Assembly (NCBI GenBank): GCA_025359585.1
Contig: JANYFX010000087.1
Span: forward strand, 1 to 6,103
Length of the DNA: 6,103 nt
Reading direction: 5' to 3'
From: Rhizobacter sp.
GTDB lineage: Bacteria; Pseudomonadota; Gammaproteobacteria; Burkholderiales; Burkholderiaceae_C
The position numbers and the translations under genes were made by a program. Under the pieces are notes generated by a model. It was given only the letters and a program-made list of their open reading frames with translations, did not search any database and had not been told where the DNA came from. Below, piece by piece: positions 1 through 5,602 of this stretch; within the stretch, counting starts at the first letter, position 1; every line of letters begins with the position of its first letter.

Positions 1-2
1 AG

Positions 3-53
3 TCGCTGAGCGCCACCGCTGCCAAGGCCACCAAGGTCAAGCGCGCTGCCTGA
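3..53 (+). CDS. C-terminal end of an unidentified Ala/Lys-rich protein (partial)
   Basis: Reading from base 3, the sequence encodes SLSATAAKATKVKRAA and then TGA at 51-53. The gene begins outside the window. The other two + frames are less convincing: one stops at base 9 and the other gives a Cys-rich translation without family character. Ala/Lys-rich tails of this sort occur on phasins (polyhydroxyalkanoate granule proteins) and on histone H1-like proteins of Burkholderiales. Sixteen residues are too few to choose between them, so no function is assigned. A strong terminator in the same direction lies about 160 nt downstream. Confidence 0.55.
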   Translation, partial: SLSATAAKATKVKRAA

Positions 54-140
54 GTCAGGTGAAGTGGCGCCTTCGGGCTTCAATCGGGGTAAACAGTTGT
101 TGCCCGCTTGAACTTTGCCGGGGAATGGCCATCTGAAAGG

Positions 141-250
141 CAGCACAGGCTTCGGCCTGTGGCTTCCTGAAGGTTGTCTCCTCGGTACCCTGATTCCTCC
201 CTTCAAGGTACCTTTCGGCCCGGTGTTCGCACCGGGCCGTTTTGTTTTTT
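141..250 (+). ncRNA. Candidate small RNA or structured 3' UTR with three hairpins
   Basis: No credible protein is encoded between 54 and 248, but three stem-loops stand in a row. Hairpin 1 pairs 144-150 with 155-161 (7 bp, UUCG loop). Hairpin 2 pairs GGTACC at 184-189 with GGTACC at 207-212, leaving a 17-nt loop that contains CCTCCC, complementary to Shine-Dalgarno sequences. Hairpin 3 is the terminator at 216-239. Hairpins ending in a U-tract with an unpaired CU-rich loop are typical of trans-acting bacterial sRNAs. Toxic betaproteobacterial sRNAs with anti-Shine-Dalgarno loops have been described, and this may be related; that link is from memory and untested. I see no strong promoter: TTGAAC at 108-113 could be a -35 box, but the matching -10 is poor. 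Processing from the upstream mRNA is therefore equally possible, and the 5' end is a guess. Confidence 0.4.
216..250 (+). terminator. Rho-independent terminator
   Basis: A perfect 10-bp GC-rich stem (CGGCCCGGTG at 216-225 with CACCGGGCCG at 230-239) is closed by a TTCG tetraloop and followed directly by TTTTGTTTTTT at 240-250. It ends transcription coming from the left on the + strand. On the other strand the hairpin is followed by AAAGGTACC, with no T-run, so it is not an obvious terminator for the convergent - strand gene. Its T-tract overlaps the stop codon of that gene (249-251). Confidence 0.9.
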
Positions 251-659
251 ACAGGCACGGACTCGCGGCGCCACCCTTGGCCGCGCGCAGTTGTTCCCAC
301 TTGGAGCGCGGTTCGTACCAGGGGCCGTGCTTCTCGTACCTGCCGGCGCCTGCGGGGATGCGAGCGATCCAGTTGCCCTCGGCCATCAGCGCCAGTCCTT
401 GCGCGACCATCGGTCTGGGCATGCCCAGCGCAACCGCCACGCCCATCGCGCTGAATTCATCGCCCAGGATTCGAGTCGCCTGCCACAACGAGTTCGAGCT
501 CACCGCGAACAGAACGTGCGGCCGGGTGAGCCAGATCGGCGCGTTCTCTTCACGAGCGACTGCGGCGCTCGAAAGCTCGGGGTGGGCAACGCGCGTTGGG
601 AGCAAAGTGACCAGCATGGCCCAGTATTCGGGCCGCTGCGGGCGCCGTCTGTCTGACAA
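249..659 (-). CDS. Hypothetical protein, Trp-rich, possible winged-helix-like segment
   Basis: I do not recognise this 136-residue protein. The first start in the open frame is TTG at 659; the first ATG is at 617 (residue 15), and neither has a clear Shine-Dalgarno sequence. Codon third positions are strongly G/C in the C-terminal half, which supports real coding on this strand; the bias is weaker near the N-terminus. It contains six tryptophans. Residues 74-102 (VAVALGMPRPMV... through EGNWIARIP) have the spacing of a helix-turn-helix followed by a wing, as in MarR- or GntR-like proteins, and an aromatic, charged tail follows (GRYEKHGPWYEP, 106-117). No signal peptide or membrane segment is evident. 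It lies 57 nt downstream of the patatin-like gene in the same direction and reading frame, so the two may be cotranscribed. The HTH reading is by eye only. Confidence 0.55.
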   Translation of the reverse strand: MSDRRRPQRPEYWAMLVTLLPTRVAHPELSSAAVAREENAPIWLTRPHVLFAVSSNSLWQATRILGDEFSAMGVAVALGMPRPMVAQGLALMAEGNWIARIPAGAGRYEKHGPWYEPRSKWEQLRAAKGGAASPCL

Positions 660-716
660 CGCACATAACGCACTCGACGAACAAGGGCTCCGGAAGCCTG
701 GTGCTCCCGGCTTCGA

Positions 717-1631
717 TCAGAGCATCTTCAGAGCGATCTTCTCGCGCAGCGCCGCCAGTTGCGCCAGCGTGGCTTCGCGGCCCGCCAGGATCGACTTCTT
801 GCGCGACGTGAAGTCGGCGCCCGACACACCAGGCAGCTTCGGCCGGAGCACTACGTCGGCATCGCGCAGTTCGAAGCTGTTGATGCTGCGGCCCATGATC
901 GCGAAGGTCTGCAGCAGCATGCGCATCGGGTCGCCGGTGGCGTTGCCGTCGGGGGCGGCGGAGATGTCGACCGCGATCACCAGTTCCGCGCCCATCTGCC
1001 GCGCAAAGCGCACCGGCACGGGCGACACCAAGCCGCCGTCCACGTACTCGTGGGTGCCGATCCTGACCGGCTGGAACACCGCTGGCACCGCGCTCGACGC
1101 GCGCACCGCCACGCCGGGGTCGCCGCGCTGGAACAGGATCGGCTGGCCGCTGTCGAGGTCGGTCGCGACGATGCCCAGCGGCGTTCGCATCTGCTCGATC
1201 GAGCGCGCGCCGGTGTTGTCGCGCACATATTTGGCCAGCGCCTCGCCGCGGATCAGCCCGCGGCCCGGGAACGACCAGTCGGTGAAGGCCGATTCGTCCA
1301 TCGAGTCGGCGAGCGTGGCAAGTTCGGCCCCGCTCTTGCCCGATGCGTAAAGCGCCGCCACCAGGCTGCCCGCCGACGTGCCCACCACCAGATCGGGCTT
1401 GATGCCGTTCTCTTCGAGCACCTGGATCACGCCGATGTGGGCGAAGCCGCGTGCCGCCCCGCCCCCGAGCGCCAGCCCGATGCGCGGCAGGCGCGGCGGT
1501 GGTTTGGGCACGGGCACCGCAGGCGGTGCGGCGGGCGGCGAGGACGCCTCGACCACGAGAGGCTTGGGCACCGTTGTACAGGCCGCCAGCGCGCCCGCCA
1601 GGCCCGCCAGCACCCAGCGCCGCCTGATCAT
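717..1631 (-). CDS. Patatin-like phospholipase, predicted lipoprotein
   Basis: This is a serine lipid acyl hydrolase of the patatin/RssA family. Numbered from the longest start (315 aa), it shows the oxyanion-hole motif GGGAARG (67-73), the nucleophile elbow GTSAGS (95-100, Ser97) and the DGG motif carrying the second catalytic residue (Asp209), so the Ser-Asp dyad is intact. An ATG exists at 1664, but the ATG at 1631 is preferred: it gives MIRRRW, then a hydrophobic stretch, then a LAAC lipobox (Cys18 of the short form). The longer form would put eleven polar residues before the signal peptide. Neither start has a good ribosome site. A Pro/Ala-rich linker follows the lipobox and tethers the catalytic domain outside the cytoplasmic membrane, at the inner or outer membrane. 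The lipid substrate cannot be told from sequence. It is transcribed away from the sulfur operon and shows no functional link to it. Confidence 0.9.
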   Translation of the reverse strand: MIRRRWVLAGLAGALAACTTVPKPLVVEASSPPAAPPAVPVPKPPPRLPRIGLALGGGAARGFAHIGVIQVLEENGIKPDLVVGTSAGSLVAALYASGKSGAELATLADSMDESAFTDWSFPGRGLIRGEALAKYVRDNTGARSIEQMRTPLGIVATDLDSGQPILFQRGDPGVAVRASSAVPAVFQPVRIGTHEYVDGGLVSPVPVRFARQMGAELVIAVDISAAPDGNATGDPMRMLLQTFAIMGRSINSFELRDADVVLRPKLPGVSGADFTSRKKSILAGREATLAQLAALREKIALKML

Positions 1632-1670
1632 CTGCCGGTGTTCCAGGCGCTCGTCGTTGTGCATCGGCGA

Positions 1671-1676
1671 ATTCTA
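1671..1676 (-). promoter_or_regulatory. Possible -10 box for the patatin-like gene
   Basis: On the - strand this reads TAGAAT, a 5/6 match to the sigma-70 -10 consensus. Transcription would begin near base 1664, which leaves about a 30-nt leader before the preferred ATG at 1631 and would exclude most translation from the ATG at 1664. The expected -35 region (about 1694-1699) is GC-rich with no good match, so this may be chance. Confidence 0.25.
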
Positions 1677-1712
1677 GAAGTGGCGAGAGACCCCGCCGCT
1701 AATGCCACTCAA

Positions 1713-1740
1713 GAATAAACATCCTACGAAATTGTTATTC
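1713..1740. promoter_or_regulatory. Imperfect dyad, candidate operator of the sulfur operon (CysB-like regulator)
   Basis: GAATAAACAT at 1713-1722 and ATTGTTATTC at 1731-1740 form an inverted repeat with 8 of 10 positions matching across an 8-bp spacer. It sits in an AT-rich island (about 1709-1770) inside otherwise GC-rich DNA, upstream of the first gene of the operon. LysR-type regulators bind dyads of this kind, and the TTATTCC element at 1735-1741 resembles half-sites I associate with CysB, the usual activator of sulfate assimilation genes. The regulator's identity is an inference from context, since no regulator gene lies in the window. Confidence 0.4.
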
Positions 1741-1760
1741 CTCGGTATATGAAAGCTCAG

Positions 1761-1766
1761 TACATT
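1761..1766 (+). promoter_or_regulatory. Possible -10 box for the tauE-like/cys operon
   Basis: TACATT matches the -10 consensus at 4 of 6 positions and lies just downstream of the dyad, with no good -35 box in front. That arrangement is usual for an activator-dependent promoter. TATATG at 1746-1751 is an alternative. Either gives a leader of roughly 50-65 nt before the ATG at 1822. Confidence 0.25.
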
Positions 1767-1821
1767 CCCTGCTCTCAAAGCTTGGGGCGAACTCGCCTTC
1801 AGGCCGTGCACCGGGCAATTC

Positions 1822-2589
1822 ATGGACTTCATTGCAATACTGAGCGGATTCGGCGTCGGCGCCATCGTCGGCATGACCGGCGTGGGCGGCGGCTCGTTGA
1901 TGACGCCGCTGTTGCTGACGGTTTTCAAGCTGAACCCGGCAGTCGCGATCGGCACCGACCTGTGGTTCGCGGCGGTCACGAAAACGGCAGGCTCGCTTTC
2001 GCACCACCAGGCCGGCCACGTGGAATGGCGCCTCACGCGCCTGCTGCTGCTCGGCAGCATCCCGGCGTCGCTCGCGACCATCGCGTTGATGCACTTCACC
2101 GGCATCACCAAAGGCTGGGCCGCCGCCCTCACCTTCTCGCTCGGCATCGCCTTGCTGCTCACCGCTGTGACGGTCGCGTTCAAACAGGTTTGGCATGGCG
2201 TCGGCCTGCGCCTGGAACGCTGGATTCCGGAAAACCGCAAGCCGCTGTTGACCGTTCTGTGCGGCCTGATCCTCGGTGTGCTGGTGTCGCTGAGCTCGAT
2301 CGGTGCCGGCGCGATCGGCGCCACGCTGATCATGCTGCTCTACCCGCGCCTCGAATCGCACCGCGTGGTCGGCACCGACATCGCGCACGCCGTGCCGCTC
2401 ACGCTCGTGGCCGGCATCGGCCACGCCACGCTCGGGCACATCGATTGGAGCTTGCTCGGCGCCTTGTTGATCGGCTCGATCCCGGGCATCTGGATCGGCG
2501 CCCAACTCACCCGCAAGATGCCTGAGAAACTCGTTCGGACATTGCTCTGCCTCTCACTCGTCAGCGCCGGACTCAAAGTGATCTACTGA
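1822..2589 (+). CDS. TauE/SafE-family anion transporter
   Basis: This 255-residue membrane protein has about eight hydrophobic segments and the internal duplication typical of the TauE/SafE family. The first repeat has GVGGGSLMTP (20-29) and later IGTDLWFAAVTK (43-54); the second has SIGAGAIGATL (159-169) and VGTDIAHAVPLT (183-194). Each repeat ends in a GSIP motif (78-81 and 218-221). The family moves sulfite, sulfoacetate, sulfate or similar anions across the inner membrane. ATG 1822 is the only start between the in-frame stop at 1750-1752 and the first membrane segment, although no clear Shine-Dalgarno precedes it. The stop lies 2 nt before the cysI start, so the substrate is very probably a sulfur oxyanion. 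The family name suggests sulfite export, but a member in the Corynebacterium glutamicum cys operon (called CysZ there) is thought to import sulfate. Direction is not decidable here. Confidence 0.88.
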   Translation: MDFIAILSGFGVGAIVGMTGVGGGSLMTPLLLTVFKLNPAVAIGTDLWFAAVTKTAGSLSHHQAGHVEWRLTRLLLLGSIPASLATIALMHFTGITKGWAAALTFSLGIALLLTAVTVAFKQVWHGVGLRLERWIPENRKPLLTVLCGLILGVLVSLSSIGAGAIGATLIMLLYPRLESHRVVGTDIAHAVPLTLVAGIGHATLGHIDWSLLGALLIGSIPGIWIGAQLTRKMPEKLVRTLLCLSLVSAGLKVIY

Positions 2590-2591
2590 CC

Positions 2592-4292
2592 ATGTACCAC
2601 TACAACCACTTCGACCAGCACTTCGTTCACCAGCGCGCCGCGCAATACCGCGACCAGCTGGAGCGCCATCTTTCCGGCCGCCTGCCCGAAGACGACTTCC
2701 GCGCGCTTCGACTGCAAAACGGCTGGTACGTGCAACGCCACGCGCCGATGCTGCGCGTGGCCGTGCCCTACGGCGAGCTGAGCTCGACGCAACTGCGCGC
2801 GCTCGGCACCATCGCACGCGAGTACGACCGGGGTTATGCCCACTTCACGACGCGCCAGAACTGCCAGTTCAACTGGATCCCGCTCGACCGCAGCGCCGAC
2901 GTGATGGACGATCTGGCCAACGTGAACATGCACGGCATCCAGACCAGCGGCAACTGCATCCGCAACATCACCAGCGACGGCCTGGCCGGCGTGGCCGCCG
3001 ACGAAGACATCGATCCGCGCCCCTACTGCGAGCTGCTGCGGCAGTGGAGCACGCTGCACCCCGAGTTCGCTTTCCTGCCGCGCAAGTTCAAGATCGCGGT
3101 GACCGGCGCGACCGAAGACCGTGCGGCGATCGCGTGGCACGACATCGGCTTGCAGGTCATCAAGAACGCGGCCGGTGAAGTCGGCTTCAAGGTGCTGGTC
3201 GGCGGCGGCATGGGCCGCACGCCGGTGATCGGCGTGACGATCCGCGAGTTCCTGCCGTGGCAGCAGATCCTCGTGTTCATCGAAGCGATCGTGCGGGTCT
3301 ACAACCGCTACGGCCGGCGCGACAACGCCTACAAGGCGCGCATCAAGATCCTGGTGAAAGCCGAAGGGCAGAAGTTCTTCGACGCGGTCGACGCCGAGTT
3401 CAGGAACATCCTCGAGAACGACGTGGGCGGCACCGCGCACATCCTGCCGGCGAGCGAACTGGCGCGTGTGGCGCAAGGCTTCGCGTTGCCGGAAGGAGTG
3501 GCCCCCGTGCCCGCGGCGAAGAGCCCGTCGTTCGACGCGCCACAAGCCTTCGGCCGCTGGCTCGAACGCAACGTGCACGGCCACAAGCTGAGCGGCTACC
3601 GCGCCGTCACGCTGTCGCTCAAGCGCGCAGGGCAAGCACCCGGCGATGCCACGGCCGACCAGATGGACGCGGCCGCAGACATCGCCGACCGATTCAGCCA
3701 CGGCGAACTTCGCGTCACGCACGATCAGAACTTGCTGCTGCCCTGGGTGCGCGAAACCGAGCTTCACGCGCTCTGGCAAGCGGCGCAAGCCGCCGGTTTC
3801 GCCACGCCGAACATCGGCTTGCTGACCGACATGATCGCCTGCCCCGGCGGTGATTTCTGCGCGCTGGCCAACGCGCGCTCGATCCCGATCGCCGAAGAGA
3901 TCACGCAGCGCTTTGCCGAGATCGACGAGCTCTACGACATCGGCGACATCGACCTGCACATCAGCGGCTGCATCAATTCCTGTGGCCACCACCACAGCGG
4001 GCACATCGGCATTCTCGGCGTGGATAAAGACGGCAAGGAGTGGTACCAGATCTCGCTCGGTGGCTCCGACGGCAGCCGCATCAGCGGCGGCTCGGTGGCC
4101 GGCAAGGTGATCGGGCCGTCGTTCGCAGCGGACGAAGTGACCGACGTGATGGAAGCCATCATCGACACCTACCGCGTGCAGCGCACCGCAGACGAGCTGT
4201 TCATCGACACCGTCAAGCGTGTCGGCCTCGACCCGTTCAAGGCTTCGGCCAACGCGGTGCGGCGCAGCACCGCGCTCGCGCATTCGGCCTGA
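2592..4292 (+). CDS. cysI: Assimilatory sulfite reductase, siroheme/[4Fe-4S] hemoprotein
   Basis: This 566-residue protein carries out the six-electron reduction of sulfite to sulfide in the cytoplasm. It has the two-fold ferredoxin-like/siroheme layout of the nitrite/sulfite reductase family. The cluster ligands are CPGGDFC (Cys417, Cys423) and CINSC (Cys460, Cys464). Candidate substrate-binding residues are Arg88 (TTRQN), Arg124 (NCIRN), and Lys165 and Lys167 (LPRKFK), matching the Arg/Arg/Lys/Lys set of E. coli CysI. Nitrite reductases share the fold, but the cysH-cysD context points to sulfite. No cysJ flavoprotein gene lies in the operon as seen, so the electron donor is probably ferredoxin or a separate reductase. 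Tyr46 and Cys122 occupy places resembling the cross-linked Tyr-Cys pair of mycobacterial NirA. It starts 2 nt after the transporter stop with only a weak ribosome site, which suggests translational coupling. Confidence 0.95.
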   Translation: MYHYNHFDQHFVHQRAAQYRDQLERHLSGRLPEDDFRALRLQNGWYVQRHAPMLRVAVPYGELSSTQLRALGTIAREYDRGYAHFTTRQNCQFNWIPLDRSADVMDDLANVNMHGIQTSGNCIRNITSDGLAGVAADEDIDPRPYCELLRQWSTLHPEFAFLPRKFKIAVTGATEDRAAIAWHDIGLQVIKNAAGEVGFKVLVGGGMGRTPVIGVTIREFLPWQQILVFIEAIVRVYNRYGRRDNAYKARIKILVKAEGQKFFDAVDAEFRNILENDVGGTAHILPASELARVAQGFALPEGVAPVPAAKSPSFDAPQAFGRWLERNVHGHKLSGYRAVTLSLKRAGQAPGDATADQMDAAADIADRFSHGELRVTHDQNLLLPWVRETELHALWQAAQAAGFATPNIGLLTDMIACPGGDFCALANARSIPIAEEITQRFAEIDELYDIGDIDLHISGCINSCGHHHSGHIGILGVDKDGKEWYQISLGGSDGSRISGGSVAGKVIGPSFAADEVTDVMEAIIDTYRVQRTADELFIDTVKRVGLDPFKASANAVRRSTALAHSA

Positions 4293-4297
4293 ACGAT

Positions 4298-4301
4298 GGA
4301 G
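4298..4301 (+). promoter_or_regulatory. Ribosome-binding site deciding the DUF934 start
   Basis: GGAG lies 9 nt before the ATG at 4311 and overlaps the alternative ATG at 4296. Nothing resembling a Shine-Dalgarno sequence precedes 4296, so 4311 is the better start. Confidence 0.55.
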
Positions 4302-4310
4302 CACACCAAG

Positions 4311-4859
4311 ATGAAGTTCATCGAATCGCACAAGGACAAGTGGCACACGCTCGCCGGTGAAGACGGCCCGGCCGTGTACATCAACCCCGTGCCCTTTCTG
4401 CTGCTCGACCTGCCCCAGTGGCACGCCTTTCGCGCCCAGTGGCCGGCCGGCATGCCGGTGGGCGTGATCCTCGGCAACGACTGCGACGTGGAAGACATCG
4501 CCGCCGACCTGCCGCAGCTGGCGCTCGTGGCGCTGCACTTCCCGAAGTGGATGGACGGCCGCGCCTACAGCCAGGCCCACCTGCTGCGCTCGCGCTACCG
4601 CTTCAAGGGCGAAGTGCGCGCGACCGGCGAAGTGCTGGTGGACATGCTGCCGCTGTTGCAGCGCAGCGGCTTCACGTCGGTGCTGATGCGCGCCGACCAG
4701 TCGCTGGAAGCGGCACAACGTGCACTCACGTTTTTTCCCGGTTTCTACCAGGGCGGCGTGGACGATCCCTTGCCGCTGTTCGCCAAGCCACCCGGTACGG
4801 CCGAAGCACTGTCGCACGCGCCGGTGCAAGAGTTCGTCAACGACGGAGCTTCGATATGA
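4311..4859 (+). CDS. DUF934-family protein of the sulfite reductase operon
   Basis: This 182-residue protein (187 if ATG 4296 is used) belongs to DUF934, whose members commonly follow ferredoxin-type cysI in proteobacteria. The recognisable core is FPKWMDGRAYSQAHLLR (77-93), followed by RYRFKGEVRATGEVLVD (95-111). The protein has no signal peptide or membrane segments and should be cytoplasmic. It contains a single cysteine (Cys58), so it cannot by itself hold a cysteine-ligated iron-sulfur cluster, and a ferredoxin-like electron carrier is unlikely. From its strict place between cysI and cysH, a role in assembly, siroheme loading or electron delivery to CysI is plausible, but the function is unknown. 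The start at 4311 was chosen for its GGAG site. The stop overlaps the cysH start by 4 nt (ATGA), as expected for coupled translation. Confidence 0.87.
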   Translation: MKFIESHKDKWHTLAGEDGPAVYINPVPFLLLDLPQWHAFRAQWPAGMPVGVILGNDCDVEDIAADLPQLALVALHFPKWMDGRAYSQAHLLRSRYRFKGEVRATGEVLVDMLPLLQRSGFTSVLMRADQSLEAAQRALTFFPGFYQGGVDDPLPLFAKPPGTAEALSHAPVQEFVNDGASI

Positions 4860-5602
4860 GCGCGATCACCCTCTACGCCAAAGCGACCGAAGGTTTCGAC
4901 GCACGCGTCGCGAGTGCGCTCGCGTTGTTGACCGAAGCCGCCGCGGCGCACCCCGGCAGCATCGTGCAGGCCACGAGCCTGGGCGCCGAAGACATGGTCA
5001 TCACCGACCTGATCGCGCGCCACAAATTGCCGATCGCCATCGGCACGCTCGAAACCGGCATGCTGCACGCCGAGACCGTGTCGCTGGTGCTGAGCATCGA
5101 GTCGCGCTACGGCGTGTCGGTCGAGGTCTACGAACCGCGCAAGGAATCGGTGATCCAGTTCGTCGGCACGCACGGCGACCGCGCGATGTACGAAAGCCTG
5201 GAGCTGCGCAAAGGCTGCTGCGCGATCCGCAAGCTCGAGCCGCTCTCGCGCATGCTCGACAAACGCACGGCCTGGGTCACCGGCATGCGCCGCGAACAGT
5301 CCGACAACCGCGGCACTGTCGCATTCAGCGAGCAGGACGACAAAGGCCGCACCAAAGTGAACCCGCTCGCCGACTGGAGCTGGGCCGACGTGTGGCATTA
5401 CATCGACCTGCACAAGGTGCCGTACAACGCGCTGCACGACCAGTTCTACCCGAGCATCGGCTGCGCGCCCTGCACCCGCGCCATCGCGGTGGGCGAGCCC
5501 TTCCGCGCTGGCCGCTGGTGGTGGGAAGACGAGGCCGCGAAAGAGTGCGGCCTGCACGTGCACGACGAACAACAGGTCTCGATGATCGGAGCCCACCAAT
5601 GA
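4856..5602 (+). CDS. cysH: Adenylylsulfate (APS) reductase, CysH family
   Basis: This 248-residue, thioredoxin-dependent cytoplasmic enzyme reduces activated sulfate to sulfite plus AMP. The nucleotide-binding segment is SLGAEDM (41-47). Four cysteines, CC at 121-122 (KGCCAIRK) and CAPC at 203-206, form the [4Fe-4S] site that marks the APS-reducing branch; enterobacterial PAPS reductases lack them. The catalytic cysteine is Cys231 in ECGLH near the C-terminus. APS is therefore the likely substrate, so an APS kinase step (CysC) would not be needed, although some cluster-containing members accept both substrates. ATG 4856 overlaps the preceding stop (ATGA) and has GGAG at 4845-4848 with a 7-nt spacer, which fixes the start. 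The same frame stays open upstream to about 4418 but there overlaps the DUF934 gene and is not coding. Confidence 0.95.
   Translation: MSAITLYAKATEGFDARVASALALLTEAAAAHPGSIVQATSLGAEDMVITDLIARHKLPIAIGTLETGMLHAETVSLVLSIESRYGVSVEVYEPRKESVIQFVGTHGDRAMYESLELRKGCCAIRKLEPLSRMLDKRTAWVTGMRREQSDNRGTVAFSEQDDKGRTKVNPLADWSWADVWHYIDLHKVPYNALHDQFYPSIGCAPCTRAIAVGEPFRAGRWWWEDEAAKECGLHVHDEQQVSMIGAHQ

Noticed and set aside
108..136. TTGAAC as a -35 box of a promoter for the candidate sRNA
   Set aside because: No acceptable -10 hexamer lies 16-18 nt downstream; the best options match only two consensus positions.
693..714. GAAGCC/GGCTTC inverted repeat after the patatin-like gene as a terminator
   Set aside because: The stem is only 6 bp with a 10-nt loop and there is no T-run on the - strand, so termination is not supported.
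115..1350. 411-codon open frame on the + strand across the hypothetical and patatin-like genes
   Set aside because: It is antisense to the clear patatin motifs, runs through the terminator hairpin, and has the Ser/Ala/Arg/Pro-rich composition of a shadow frame.
759..1718. 319-codon + strand frame opposite the patatin-like gene
   Set aside because: Its Arg/His/Ala-rich translation has no family motif and is a mirror of the real gene.
1735..2505. Overlapping open frames on both strands opposite or shifted against the transporter gene
   Set aside because: The translations are polar and low in complexity, while the 1822-2589 frame gives a clean duplicated membrane protein.
2583..4829. 748-codon open frame on the - strand opposite cysI and DUF934
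   Set aside because: It is rich in His, Val, Arg, Ala and Asp, shows no domain, and lies fully antisense to well-supported genes. Long antisense frames are expected in GC-rich coding DNA.
4745..5599. 284-codon - strand frame opposite cysH
   Set aside because: It is antisense to an enzyme with all catalytic motifs intact; the composition is that of a shadow frame.
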